Origin: Aquisalimonas sp.
Lineage (GTDB): Bacteria > Pseudomonadota > Gammaproteobacteria > Nitrococcales > Aquisalimonadaceae
Reading direction: 5' to 3'
Length of the DNA stretch: 64,000 bases
NCBI GenBank assembly: GCA_007126095.1
Contig: SLBZ01000087.1
Span: 1-64,000, forward strand
This document shows positions 19,447-28,557 of this stretch, in pieces (within the stretch, counting starts at the first letter, position 1; the number at the start of each line of letters is the position of its first letter). The notes under the pieces were generated by a model that saw only the letters and a program-made list of their open reading frames with translations, did not search any database and had not been told where the DNA came from. Both the position numbers and the translations under genes were made by a program.

Positions 19447-19983
19447 TTAGAGCGACCCCATGCGATCCGCCTGGAAAATCTCGATCCAGTAGCCATCCGG
19501 ATCCTTGATGAAGGCAATTCCCTTCATCTTGCCGTCATTGGGCCGCTTGACGAACTCGACACCCTGCTCCTCGAAACGGGCGCACGCGGCATCCACGTCG
19601 GGTACACCGAAACCGATATGGCCAAACCCTTTCGGCTCCTCGTTGCCACTGTGGTAGCTGACACTCGGATCGTCCTCGTCACCCCAGTTGTGGGTCAGTT
19701 CCAGGACCGCCTCCCGACCAAAGGTGTACTCCGTGCGCGCGGCGTCAGCCGACGGCACTTCTCTGACGCGCTGCTCGGGCACCATTGCCAGAAAGTAGAG
19801 CGTGAACTCCATGGCGGGGAACTCGAGCTTGCGCAGCAGGCGCATGCCCAGCACCCGCGTGTAGAAATCCAGCGTGCGCCGCGGCTCCTTGATGCGCATC
19901 ATGGTCTGGTTGAACACGAATGCGTCCGTCTGCGTATCCGGCTGCTCACAAAGCCCCTCGGCCTGGTCGAAATGACGGGACAT
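19447..19983 (-). CDS. gloA: Lactoylglutathione lyase (glyoxalase I)
   Basis: Isomerises the methylglyoxal-glutathione hemithioacetal to S-lactoylglutathione. The 178-residue protein is the long, eukaryote/Pseudomonas-like GloA form. Metal-ligand stretches are all visible: FNQTMMRIKEP (Gln), VLELTHNWG (Glu), GFGHIGFGVPDV (His), and DPDGYWIEIFQ (Glu). The long form usually prefers zinc over nickel. AGGAGAG precedes the start. Confidence 0.95.
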   Translation of the reverse strand: MSRHFDQAEGLCEQPDTQTDAFVFNQTMMRIKEPRRTLDFYTRVLGMRLLRKLEFPAMEFTLYFLAMVPEQRVREVPSADAARTEYTFGREAVLELTHNWGDEDDPSVSYHSGNEEPKGFGHIGFGVPDVDAACARFEEQGVEFVKRPNDGKMKGIAFIKDPDGYWIEIFQADRMGSL

Positions 19984-20164
19984 GTCACCGCTCTCCTCTG
20001 CTCACCTGAAAACCACAACGATACCCGCTCGCTGCCGCACCAGGAAAGCGCTTCAGGCTCGCATCACGCCCCGTCGCGCGGTATTGTTGGAGCGGCAACC
20101 GGATGGTCCGTCGACGACGGGCGTACCGGCGAGGTGAACAACAAAGAATCGAGGGAGAAGCCCC

Positions 20165-21244
20165 ATGAAACGTCGTCATTTTCTAACGGCAAGCGGCGCT
20201 GCCGCGGTGGCCGCAAGCACCGTCTATTCCCCCAACGTGATCGCCACCAACCGTCGCTTCCGCCTGGAGATGCCAACCTCCTGGCCGGCCGCGCTGGAGA
20301 ACCTTTACGGGACCGCGGAGTACTTCGCCCGGCGCATCGGCGAGATGACCGACGGCGACGTCGAGGTACGCACCTACCCCGGCGGTGACCAAATCGGCCC
20401 GCTGGAGGTCTACGGTGCGGTCGCGAGCGGCGCGTTCCCGTGCTGCCACACGGCCCCCTACTACTTCATCGGCGAGTCTCCGGCCCACGGGTTTTTCACC
20501 GCCATTCCGTTCGGCATGACCCTGGACGAGCAGAATGCGTGGATGATGGGTGGAGGCGGCCAGGAACTCTGGGATGAACTCAACGCCAAGGACAACATGA
20601 TCGCCTTCCCCGGCGGCAACACCAGCGCCCAGACCGGTGGGTGGTTCAACAAGCGCATCGAGTCCCCGGACGACCTGCGCGGCCTGCGCATGCGCTTCCC
20701 CGGCCACGGCGGGCGCGTCATGGCAAAGGCCGGCGTCAACATCCAGCAGCTGCCCGGCGGCGAGGTGTACACGGCAATGGACCGCGGGGCGCTGGACGCG
20801 GCCGAGTGGGTCGGGCCGGCGGATGACATGACCCTCGCCATGCATGAAGTCGCGCAGTACTACTACATGCCTAGCTGGGCCGAGCCCAGCGCCATGCTCG
20901 GGTTCTACTTCAACCTGGACACCTGGAACGAGTTCCCGGCGGACATCCAGGCCCAGATCAAGGCATGCAGCCACGAAGCGAACATGTGGATGGCCGCACA
21001 GTACCTGAGCACCAACCCGGTCGCCCTTGAGACGCTGCAGGACGAGCACGGCATCGAGGTGCTGGACTTCCCCGAGTCGGTCATGGACGCATTCCGCGAA
21101 GGTGCGCGCGAGGTGCATGAGGAGGACATGAACGACTCCGACTACGCCAAGATCCACGGCGAGTGGGAAGCCTTCATGAAGAAGGTCCGCGGCTGGAACG
21201 AGCGCACCACTTACCAGTACCAGAACTACATCTTCAACCGCTGA
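20165..21244 (+). CDS. TRAP transporter substrate-binding protein (DctP family)
   Basis: Periplasmic solute receptor of 359 residues. It begins MKRRHFLTASGAAAVAAS, a twin-arginine-type signal. The body matches DctP proteins of the monocarboxylate/2-oxoacid group: YPGGDQIGPLEVYGAV, GGWFNKRIESPDDLRGLRMRFPG with the conserved Arg that holds a carboxylate, and PGGEVYTAMDRGALDAAEWVGP. A ligand with a carboxylate is therefore likely. The membrane subunits are encoded just downstream but on the opposite strand, so the transporter is made from two converging transcripts. Confidence 0.92.
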   Translation: MKRRHFLTASGAAAVAASTVYSPNVIATNRRFRLEMPTSWPAALENLYGTAEYFARRIGEMTDGDVEVRTYPGGDQIGPLEVYGAVASGAFPCCHTAPYYFIGESPAHGFFTAIPFGMTLDEQNAWMMGGGGQELWDELNAKDNMIAFPGGNTSAQTGGWFNKRIESPDDLRGLRMRFPGHGGRVMAKAGVNIQQLPGGEVYTAMDRGALDAAEWVGPADDMTLAMHEVAQYYYMPSWAEPSAMLGFYFNLDTWNEFPADIQAQIKACSHEANMWMAAQYLSTNPVALETLQDEHGIEVLDFPESVMDAFREGAREVHEEDMNDSDYAKIHGEWEAFMKKVRGWNERTTYQYQNYIFNR

Positions 21245-21251
21245 TCGCGGC

Positions 21252-21282
21252 GCCTGACGGGCGGCGCTGCCGCCCGTCAGGC
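21252..21282. terminator. Strong bidirectional hairpin between converging TRAP genes
   Basis: A perfect 14-bp stem (GCCTGACGGGCGGC with its complement) and a 3-nt loop separate the stop of the binding-protein gene from the stop of the large-subunit gene. It has no T-run on either side, so it may block readthrough by structure or protect both 3' ends. Confidence 0.65.
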
Positions 21283-21310
21283 ATCACTCCCGTACTACAG
21301 CCAGCTCCGG

Positions 21311-22678
21311 TCAGTGCCTCGACGCCTCGGGCAGCCAAAGCACGAGGTCCGGGAACATCACGATCACCAGCAGCATCAGCAGCTGAATGATGATAAACGG
21401 CACAATCCCCCGATAGATGTCGCGCGTGCGTACACTGGGCGGCGCCGCCCCGCGCAGGTAGAACAGCGCGAATCCGAAAGGAGGCGTCAGGAAGGACGCC
21501 TGCAGATTCATGGCGATGAGCACACCAAACCAGACCGGATCAAAACCGAACATGACCGCCACCGGGGTGACCAGTGGCACCACGATGAACGTGATCTCGA
21601 TGAAGTCCAGGAAGAAGCCGAGGATGAAGATCGTGACCATCACGAACAGCAGAAAGCCCCATTGGCCACCGGGCAGATCCGCCAGGAAGCCTTCCACCAT
21701 CCAGTGACCACCGAGCGCATTGAACACCATGGCGAACGCGGTCGCCCCCACCAGGATGATGAAAACCATGCTGGTGAGCCGCACGGTCTGCTCGTTGACC
21801 GCGCGAATGTTGGTCAGGGTCAGGCGCCCGTTGAGCAGCGCCAGAATCGTGGCGCCGAAGGCGCCCATGGCACCTGCTTCAGTGGGCGTGGCAACGCCCA
21901 TGAAGATCGTACCCAGCACCACGCCCACGAGAATCAACGGCGGCAGCAGGCTGCGGATGACCGCCAGCCACAGGTTGCTGATGGCGAACTCCTCGGCCAC
22001 CGCGGGCATCGCCGGGGCCCGGTCACGCTTGAAGAACGCGTAACCTGCAATCCACAGCATGTACAGGCCGGCGAGCACCAGCCCCGGCAGCAGCGCCCCC
22101 ATGAACAGGTCACCGACGTTCACGCCGGACATCTGGTCCGCCAGGATAATCAGTACGACGCTCGGCGGAATGATCTGCCCGAGCGTGCCACTGGCGGCTA
22201 TGGTGCCGGAGGCAAGCCCCTTGTCGTAGCCGTACTTGAGCATCACAGGCAACGCCAGCACGGTCATGGTGACCACGGATGCGCCGACCACACCCGTTGA
22301 CGCGGCCAGAAGCGCGCCGACGGCCACGACCGAGATGGCAAGACCGCCACGCATGCGCCCGAATAACCGGCCCATGGTCTGCAGCAGATCCTCCGCGAGC
22401 CCGGAGCGCTCCAGCATGACCCCCATGAACACGAAAAAGGGCACCGCCACCAGCGTGTAGTTGTCCATGATCGAGCCGAAGATCCGCTGCGGCAGGATCA
22501 ACAACCGCCTCACGCCAAACTCCGAATCCCACGGAAAGGAGAACCCCATGCCGGGCAGCAGGTCGCTGAATAGCAGCGTGAAGATCACCGCCGTACCACC
22601 AAGGGCGAACGCCACCGGATAACCGGTGATCAGCAGCAACAGCAGCACCGCAAACATCCAGAAGGCGAGGTACTCCAT
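21311..22678 (-). CDS. TRAP transporter large permease (DctM family)
   Basis: The ion-coupled transport subunit: 455 residues, about 12 hydrophobic segments. Typical DctM stretches are seen: GYPVAFALGG, VPFFVFMGVMLERSGLA, ASGTIAASGTLGQIIPPSVVLIILADQ and ATPTEAGAMGAFGA. Its ATG shares one base with the stop of the small subunit gene (TAATG), so translation is coupled. Large size and the extended N-terminus fit the group paired with separate DctQ subunits. Confidence 0.95.
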   Translation of the reverse strand: MEYLAFWMFAVLLLLLITGYPVAFALGGTAVIFTLLFSDLLPGMGFSFPWDSEFGVRRLLILPQRIFGSIMDNYTLVAVPFFVFMGVMLERSGLAEDLLQTMGRLFGRMRGGLAISVVAVGALLAASTGVVGASVVTMTVLALPVMLKYGYDKGLASGTIAASGTLGQIIPPSVVLIILADQMSGVNVGDLFMGALLPGLVLAGLYMLWIAGYAFFKRDRAPAMPAVAEEFAISNLWLAVIRSLLPPLILVGVVLGTIFMGVATPTEAGAMGAFGATILALLNGRLTLTNIRAVNEQTVRLTSMVFIILVGATAFAMVFNALGGHWMVEGFLADLPGGQWGFLLFVMVTIFILGFFLDFIEITFIVVPLVTPVAVMFGFDPVWFGVLIAMNLQASFLTPPFGFALFYLRGAAPPSVRTRDIYRGIVPFIIIQLLMLLVIVMFPDLVLWLPEASRH

Positions 22679-23256
22679 TACGCCTCTCCTTCTGCCGCCT
22701 TGCGGCGCATATCGTCATCCCCCGGCCCGGGAACGCCGGGCACGCCGCGCAACCAGGCGACCCGCTTGACCACCTCGCTGATACCCTGCAAAAACAGCAT
22801 GGAGAAGCCGACGAGAATCACCGTCTTGATCGGGTAACGGGGCAGTCCACCCGGGTTCGGGCTCGACTCCAAGAGGCGCCACGAGCGCGCCACGTAGTCG
22901 ACGCTGAAGTACAGCGCAAAGATGCAGAATGGAAGGAGCAGAAGCAGCGTGCCGGCCACGTCAATCCAGGCCTGGGTCCGCTGGCTTCGGCCCGCATAAA
23001 TGACATCGACGCGAATGTGGCCATTGCGACGCAGCACGTACGCCGCAGCCAGCAGAAAGATCATCGAATAGGCATACGTCTGCGCCTCGAGCAGTGCATT
23101 GCTGCTGAGCTGCAACCCCAATGCCGCTCCAAGATAGCGCCCGACGACGTTTATGACGCCAATGGCGACCATGGCCAGCGCCACCCAACCCATGGCCCGC
23201 CCGACAAATCCGTTGAGCGCATCGATCACCCGCGCGAGCAGTAAAAGGCCTCGCAT
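22678..23256 (-). CDS. TRAP transporter small permease (DctQ family)
   Basis: Four-helix membrane subunit, 192 residues. Hydrophobic segments are visible at MGWVALAMVAIGVINVVGRYLGAAL, YAYSMIFLLAAAYVL, AGTLLLLLPFCIFALYFSVDYV and PIKTVILVGFSMLFLQGISEVV, with the DctQ signature RRNGHIRVDVIY. I use the ATG at 23256 rather than the GTG two codons upstream, since a G-rich ribosome site lies just ahead. First gene of the small-large subunit operon. Confidence 0.92.
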   Translation of the reverse strand: MRGLLLLARVIDALNGFVGRAMGWVALAMVAIGVINVVGRYLGAALGLQLSSNALLEAQTYAYSMIFLLAAAYVLRRNGHIRVDVIYAGRSQRTQAWIDVAGTLLLLLPFCIFALYFSVDYVARSWRLLESSPNPGGLPRYPIKTVILVGFSMLFLQGISEVVKRVAWLRGVPGVPGPGDDDMRRKAAEGEA

Positions 23257-23585
23257 GCCCACCCCCGAAGCTCCCTTGAGCCGGGGATCATAACGGCCGG
23301 GCTGAATCGCTGCAAAAAAACCCGTTCATGCCGCGATCCCATCGCGCTGCCCAGGTTGCTCTCGCCCGGGCGGCCAGTGCAATCCGAACTTTTCACGGAA
23401 CCCTGATCTGCCCTGCGGGTCCAGGACCAGAGGCACACCGAACGCCAGCAATGGCCGCCTATGCCACGTGGGCGCCACCGGGAACGCAGAGCGATTTCGG
23501 GAGTCTAGACTACATTGCTCAGCATTTCCTTGAGCTATTATTAGCCGGGCACGAGCCCCGCATCCGACCTGACGGAGAACCAACC
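23257..23585. other. Intergenic region between dctQ and the mltB-like gene
   Basis: About 330 bp between divergent genes. No convincing gene is seen. A possible plus-strand promoter for the transglycosylase gene is TTGCTC at 23515 and TATTAT at 23536, though the 15-bp spacer is short. A GGAG ribosome site precedes the ATG at 23586. Confidence 0.5.
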
Positions 23586-24782
23586 ATGACCCGCGCACGC
23601 CATCTCGCCCCGTTACTGCTGCTGACCACATCGGGGCTGGTTCACGCCGATTTCGAAGCCTGCCGGGACCACCTGAAACAGGAGGCGGAGGCCGCGGGAA
23701 TCACGTCCACAGAGGCGATGGACGCCATCGCGGCCGTGGAGCAGCGTGAGCGCATCATCGAGCTGGACCGCAGCCAACCCGAGTTCGTGCAGACCTTTCA
23801 GCAGTATCTGGACGCACGCGTGACACCGGCCCACGTGGAACGGGGACGCGACCTCTTTGATGAACACGGGGAACTGTTGCAGCGGGTGCAGTCGGACTTT
23901 GGCGTCCCCCCGGCCTACATCGTGGCCTTCTGGGGCCTGGAAACGCACTTTGGCCGCCACTTCGGCCGTGTGCCGGTGATGGATGCGCTGGCAACGCTGG
24001 CCTGTGATCAGCGCCGCTCCGAGTTCTTCACGGCCGAATTCCTGGACGCACTGCGCATCGTCGATGACGGCAACATGGCCGCCGATGACATGCAGGGTTC
24101 CTGGGCAGGGGCCATGGGTCACATGCAGTTCATGCCATCGACCTTCAACGCCTACGCCGTGGACTATGATGACTCAGGGCGCATCGATATCTGGAACAGC
24201 CTGGAAGATGCATTCGGCTCGGCCGGCAGTTACCTGGAAGCCATGGGCTGGCAGGCCGGTCAACGCTGGGGGCGGGAAGTCACGCTGCCCGACGGATTCG
24301 ATTTCAGTGAGGCCAGCCTGGACACCCGCCGCAGCGTCGACGCCTGGGCCGACATGGGCGTGCGCATGGCCTCAGGCGCCTCCCTGCCAAGCGCGGACAT
24401 GCAGGGCAGCATCATCGTGCCGTCGGGGGCCGACGGCCCGGCGTTCCTTGTCTACGACAATTTCCGTGTCATCATGCGCTGGAACCGGTCCATCTCCTAC
24501 GCGATCAGCGTCGGCTATCTGGCTGATCGCATCGCCGGGCTCGGTCAGATCCGTGCCGATTGGGACGAGGAGCCGCTCGCCATCGAAGAGGTCGAGGAGA
24601 TCCAGCGCCACCTGAACGCCCTCGGTCACGACAGCGGTGAACCCGACGGCATGCCGGGCCCCCGAACCCGCGCGGCGATTCGGGACTTTCAGGCCGCGGC
24701 CGGCCGCACGGCTGATGGCCACCCCGACCACGACCTGCTGGAGGCACTGCAGGGCGCAGTGGAGGACAGCAACGCACAATGA
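23586..24782 (+). CDS. Lytic murein transglycosylase, MltB family with peptidoglycan-binding domain
   Basis: Cleaves the MurNAc-GlcNAc bond to give 1,6-anhydro ends. The 398-residue precursor starts with a signal peptide (MTRARHLAPLLLLTTSGLVHA). The SLT/MltB domain contains the catalytic Glu in FWGLETHFG, then GSWAGAMGHMQFMPSTF and the SISYAISVGYLADRI region. The last ~65 residues form a PG_binding_1 domain (VEEIQRHLNALGHDSGEPDGMPGPRTRAAIRDFQ). No lipobox, so it is likely a soluble periplasmic form. Confidence 0.94.
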   Translation: MTRARHLAPLLLLTTSGLVHADFEACRDHLKQEAEAAGITSTEAMDAIAAVEQRERIIELDRSQPEFVQTFQQYLDARVTPAHVERGRDLFDEHGELLQRVQSDFGVPPAYIVAFWGLETHFGRHFGRVPVMDALATLACDQRRSEFFTAEFLDALRIVDDGNMAADDMQGSWAGAMGHMQFMPSTFNAYAVDYDDSGRIDIWNSLEDAFGSAGSYLEAMGWQAGQRWGREVTLPDGFDFSEASLDTRRSVDAWADMGVRMASGASLPSADMQGSIIVPSGADGPAFLVYDNFRVIMRWNRSISYAISVGYLADRIAGLGQIRADWDEEPLAIEEVEEIQRHLNALGHDSGEPDGMPGPRTRAAIRDFQAAAGRTADGHPDHDLLEALQGAVEDSNAQ

Positions 24783-24797
24783 CACGACCCCCCGGGC

Positions 24798-25775
24798 ATG
24801 GATAGCAACCAGCCGGAGCACTGGCAGATCCCGGCTGCCCTTGCGGCGCTGGTGTTCGGGGGCGGGTTCGCCGCCCTGGTGCCGGCGCGTGCCGAGGCAC
24901 TTGAGCCTGCAGTATGGCCGGTGCTTGCCCTGCTGCTCTACGCCACCTTCTGCCAGATCCGCTGGCAGGATCTGCGACCCGCTGCCGACGGCAAACAGTT
25001 CCTGAAGGCGCTGGCGCTCAGCCAGGCGGTGTTCGTGCCGCTGATGGTGGCGGTCATGACCCTGCCGCTCCCTGATTCTCCGACCCTGAAACTGGCCATC
25101 CTGCTGGTGTTGCTTGCCCCCTGCACCGACTGGTTCGTCACGTTCACCCACCTGGGAGGCGGCAGTACTCAGCAGGCAACGCTGGCGACCCCGGTTCTAC
25201 TGGCCGGACAGCTCGTACTGCTGCCGATGTGGCTCATCCTTCTGGCCGGCCCGGCAGCCGTCGATGTCATCGCCGTTGACCGGTTTCTGGTGGTCTTTGC
25301 GGGGCTGATCGCGTTGCCACTGGGCCTCGCGCTGATCCTGGAAATGGGCACGCGGCGATGGCAGCCACTGCACCATGTCGCCCAAATCAGCCGTCGGGCG
25401 ATGACGCCCTTTCTCCTGCTGCTTCTGTTCGTGCTGGCGGCAAGCCACCTGCCCCACCTGGCGGGCACGGGCAGCGTGTTGCTCGGCGTCGCCCTGCTCT
25501 ACGTCGCGTACCTGCTGGCTGTCCCGGCACTGGGGTTTCTCGTCAGCAGCCGGCTGGAACTGACGCCGGTCGCCACGCGGACATTGATCTTCAGCCTGGC
25601 CGCGCGGAACTCTTTCGTGGTGATGCCGTTTGCGCTGACCTTGCCGGAGCCGGCCCTTGCGGCCGGCGTGATCGTGGTGCAAAGCGTGATCGAGGTGGGC
25701 GGGCTGATTCTCTACACACGGCTGATACCGGCGCTGGTGCCGCTTCAGGCATCAACACCGTCAAACAGCGGGTGA
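24798..25775 (+). CDS. SBF/ACR3-like ten-helix transporter
   Basis: A 325-residue membrane protein of the bile acid:sodium symporter superfamily (BART). About ten hydrophobic segments; the conserved LAPCTDWFVTFTHLGGG with a Cys in helix 4 resembles the APCT motif of arsenite exporters of the ACR3 type, and LAARNSFVVMPFAL near residue 270 resembles the second crossover. It could export an oxyanion or move an organic acid; no ars genes are nearby, so arsenite is not supported. It overlaps the convergent AraC-type gene by 31 bp. Confidence 0.82.
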   Translation: MDSNQPEHWQIPAALAALVFGGGFAALVPARAEALEPAVWPVLALLLYATFCQIRWQDLRPAADGKQFLKALALSQAVFVPLMVAVMTLPLPDSPTLKLAILLVLLAPCTDWFVTFTHLGGGSTQQATLATPVLLAGQLVLLPMWLILLAGPAAVDVIAVDRFLVVFAGLIALPLGLALILEMGTRRWQPLHHVAQISRRAMTPFLLLLLFVLAASHLPHLAGTGSVLLGVALLYVAYLLAVPALGFLVSSRLELTPVATRTLIFSLAARNSFVVMPFALTLPEPALAAGVIVVQSVIEVGGLILYTRLIPALVPLQASTPSNSG

Positions 25776-26518
25776 ATGGCCACGGGCTGAGCATTGCGCA
25801 GAATGCCCGACGGCTTGAGCCCGAACAGCATGCGGAAATCCCGCGAGAGCTGAGACGGGTCCCGGAAGCCTGCATTGAGCGCTGCTTCCGTGATGCTGCC
25901 ACTGACGCCGATGGCCATGGCCAGGCGTTGAATGCGTGTCCAAAGGCGAAAACGGCCGATGGACATGCCGATCTCCTCCCTGAACAGGTGTCCGAGACGA
26001 CTGGGTGACAAGCCAACGTGCAGCGCCAGCTGTTCCTGGTCGTTCGGCGGACGGGAGTCTTCCAGCAGCGCGTGGATGGCCCGCCGGACCCGCGGATCCA
26101 GCGCCTGGGGCTGGGGCCCGGGAAGCTGGTCATCCAGGCGCTGCAGCACGCGCTCAGGAACCACATCCCCTGTCGCCGCCCGCGCCAGCGTGCCGGGCAA
26201 CTCGGCGGTCAGCACCGCAGGCAGGCCGTCGGTCACGATCGGCTCGCTGCTCAGATGCCAGGCACGCCGGGCGACCGGATGATGGGGGCCAAGCAGGAGG
26301 TGCCCGATGCGTGTGCCGCGATAATCCAGCCTGGGTACCGTCGCGCCAGGAAACACCCAGGCGCTGCGCACGAGCGCCCCGTCCGTCCCACCCATGCGAA
26401 ACGGCCCGTCGATGCCCATGATCAGAGTGTGCGCGGGATTGCGATGATCCTCCACCGTGTCCAGGCGGCCGGTGAAGAGGGTCCAGTCGTAACCGATGAA
26501 AAGCTGCGCGGACTCCAT
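25745..26518 (-). CDS. AraC-family transcriptional regulator
   Basis: A 257-residue regulator. The N-terminal ~150 residues form a cupin-like sensor region (IGYDWTLFTG, TLIMGIDGPFRMGG, GHLLLGPHHP) and the C-terminal ~100 residues carry two helix-turn-helix units: ALHVGLSPSRLGHLFREEIGMSI and ITEAALNAGFRDPSQLSRDFRMLFGLKP. I start at MESAQLF because the upstream extension has only a GTG start. Overlap with the transporter gene, tail to tail, suggests it may respond to the same compound, but this is inference. Confidence 0.88.
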   Translation of the reverse strand: MESAQLFIGYDWTLFTGRLDTVEDHRNPAHTLIMGIDGPFRMGGTDGALVRSAWVFPGATVPRLDYRGTRIGHLLLGPHHPVARRAWHLSSEPIVTDGLPAVLTAELPGTLARAATGDVVPERVLQRLDDQLPGPQPQALDPRVRRAIHALLEDSRPPNDQEQLALHVGLSPSRLGHLFREEIGMSIGRFRLWTRIQRLAMAIGVSGSITEAALNAGFRDPSQLSRDFRMLFGLKPSGILRNAQPVAIHPLFDGVDA

Positions 26519-26614
26519 GGCCAACCCCGCATCAATGACATCCTGTGCTGTCAGTATAGGCCGCCGTGCCCGCCCCTGGCCCTGAAGCCGGGGCGCCGGC
26601 ACGGCCGGGCCCTT

Positions 26615-27028
26615 CTACTGAGCGGTCTTCTGCACGAACGGGAAGACATTCGTGAAACCAAGGATATCGGTGATCAACAGAACCAGGAAGACGATCAACG
26701 CGGCGCTGACCACCGACCCCACTCCGGCGCCTGCCGGCTCATCGGCCATCCGTTCGTTGAGCATCTCCAGCTCGGCGGCGGTCAGTGCATTGACCCGGCT
26801 TTCCGCCTGATCAGGGTCGACACCCCAGGCCACCAGCTGCTCCCGAACCTCGTCCTCCGCCAGCAGATCCAGCACCTCACTGCGAGTCTGCTCGAGCTCC
26901 GCCTCGCCGGCAACGGCGTAGGTATCAATCATGTTCGCCTGGGCAACGGGAATCCAGACCGAAACGGCCAGGAACAGGGCGGCCCAGAGCGCCGACAAAG
27001 CCCGGAATCCGGTTCGTTGCTGCATCAT
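26615..27028 (-). CDS. PA2779-family small membrane protein
   Basis: A 137-residue protein matching the PA2779-type family of unknown function: an N-terminal signal/membrane segment (LSALWAALFLAVSVWIPVAQA), the conserved MIDTYAV segment, an acidic helical middle with VREQLVAWGVDPDQAESRVNALTAAELEMLNERM, and a C-terminal membrane helix (VVSAALIVFLVLLITDILGFTNVFPF). AAGGAG precedes the ATGATG start. In Pseudomonas it usually neighbours a PA2778-type cysteine peptidase gene; none is seen beside it here. Confidence 0.85.
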   Translation of the reverse strand: MMQQRTGFRALSALWAALFLAVSVWIPVAQANMIDTYAVAGEAELEQTRSEVLDLLAEDEVREQLVAWGVDPDQAESRVNALTAAELEMLNERMADEPAGAGVGSVVSAALIVFLVLLITDILGFTNVFPFVQKTAQ

Positions 27029-27250
27029 CGCTACTTCTCCTTCCTTCGCGGTCCACTGCGTCGCCGGCTCCAACCCACGCCAGATAAAGCCGGCCCCTTG
27101 GGCTGCACTATTCATTCCTGGGCGGCGCAATGCAAGCGCACTGCACAATCAACTGCTGGCTGTCTGCTGCGGGCGACAACTGATGCATGGCGTGACGCTA
27201 CAAAATAGGTATTCTGAAGACACTGCCAGTCACAGCGTTGAGGTGTGCAC

Positions 27251-28006
27251 ATGCCCGTCACTCCAAAACCGGCCTCCACCGTGATCGTGCTCCGTGACGG
27301 GCAATCAGGGCTTGAAGTCCTGCTCCTCAAACGCAATGCCCGCACCCGCTTCGGCCCCGGGGCATCCGTGTTCCCCGGTGGCGCGGTCGACCAGGAGGAC
27401 AGCGGCCCGGCTGTGCCTCCCTGCCCGGTCGACGAAGCCACCGCCAGCGCGGAACTCGGTGTCCGGCGCGGCGGGCTGGCATACCGGATCGCCGCAATCC
27501 GCGAGTGTTTCGAGGAAGCGGGCATCCTGCTCGCCCGCCAGGCGGACGGCACGGCCCCGCGGCTGGACACTCCGGCAGTGATGCAGCGGTTCCAGGCATA
27601 CCGGGACGCGCTGCGCCATCAGGAAATGTCCCTGGCGGACATCTGTCAGCGGGAACAACTGCACTTGTTCGGGGACGAACTGCTGTATGTCAGTCACTGG
27701 GTCACACCGGCTTACGTGCCGAAACGGTTTGACACCCGATTCTTTCTCGCGGTGGTGCCCACAGGCCAGGAAGCCACCTGCTGTGGCCAGGAAACCGTTG
27801 ATCAATGCTGGGTGACTCCGGAAGCCGGTCTTGAAGCCGATGCCCGGGGCGCCCTTGAGCTGATGACGCCGACCCGGGATACACTGGAGCGGCTGTCACG
27901 CTACGATAACGCGGAGGCGGTCATTGCCGGGCTTCGCCAACAGAGGCTCGGCGCCAGAATCCCCGGGCATGGGCTGATGGAACAGCGCTTCCCCGACCCC
28001 GCCTGA
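27251..28006 (+). CDS. NUDIX hydrolase, NUDT19-like
   Basis: Hydrolase of nucleoside diphosphate-linked compounds, 251 residues. The NUDIX box is split by an insert: FPGGAVDQED, then about 30 residues, then RIAAIRECFEEAGILL, the arrangement of the NUDT7/8/19 group, some of which act on CoA derivatives. The start is the ATG at 27251 with GAGG 7 nt upstream; a GTG two codons earlier is possible. It begins a four-gene stretch with the cupin and CarS-like genes. Confidence 0.9.
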   Translation: MPVTPKPASTVIVLRDGQSGLEVLLLKRNARTRFGPGASVFPGGAVDQEDSGPAVPPCPVDEATASAELGVRRGGLAYRIAAIRECFEEAGILLARQADGTAPRLDTPAVMQRFQAYRDALRHQEMSLADICQREQLHLFGDELLYVSHWVTPAYVPKRFDTRFFLAVVPTGQEATCCGQETVDQCWVTPEAGLEADARGALELMTPTRDTLERLSRYDNAEAVIAGLRQQRLGARIPGHGLMEQRFPDPA

Positions 28007-28043
28007 GTTGAGGTCACGCGCACCCCCGGAGGCCGCCATTTCG

Positions 28044-28547
28044 ATGACCGACACCCACCCCGAGCCGCCGCTGCCTTCGGAAGCAGCGCGACGCATCGAA
28101 GCGCTGGGACTGGCCCCGCACCCGGAGGGCGGCTGGTATCGGCGCATACACACCGGCACGGTAACGGTGCGACGGCCGGATGACGGTGAGCGGCCGGGAG
28201 TGACCTTGATTCATTATCTGCTGCCAGCCGGGGCTCATAGCGCCTGGCACCGTGTCGACGGCGACGAGATCTGGCACTACCTGGATGGCGATCCGCTCAC
28301 GTTATGGCAACAGGGCACGGACGGCGAGTGCCGCAGCATCACCCTCGGCCCTGCGGCTCACGCCGAACCGGTCGCCGTCATCCCTGCGGGCGCCTGGCAG
28401 GCAGCTGTCCCCAACGGCCGCTGGACGCTGACCGCCTGCGCAGTGGGCCCCGGCTTCGACTTCGCCGGATTCACCCTGCTGCGCGAACATGAGGGTGGTC
28501 GTGAGTGGCTGCGCACACACGCTCCCCAGCTCCAGCACCTGTTATGA
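28044..28547 (+). CDS. DUF985 cupin protein
   Basis: A 167-residue cupin of the DUF985 family. Diagnostic stretches are LAPHPEGGWYRRI and SAWHRVDGDEIWHYLDGDPL, where the histidines and glutamate would bind a metal, and the closing GFDFAGFTLL. A GGAGG lies 11 nt before the ATG at 28044; a TTG start at 28008 is possible but less likely. Enzymatic role unknown. It follows the NUDIX gene by 37 bp on the same strand. Confidence 0.9.
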   Translation: MTDTHPEPPLPSEAARRIEALGLAPHPEGGWYRRIHTGTVTVRRPDDGERPGVTLIHYLLPAGAHSAWHRVDGDEIWHYLDGDPLTLWQQGTDGECRSITLGPAAHAEPVAVIPAGAWQAAVPNGRWTLTACAVGPGFDFAGFTLLREHEGGREWLRTHAPQLQHLL

Positions 28548-28557
28548 CCACCCTGCC

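Noticed and set aside
24798..25775. Arsenite exporter ACR3
   Set aside because: Only the APCT-like helix motif fits; no arsR, arsC or other ars gene is nearby and the neighbouring regulator is AraC-type.
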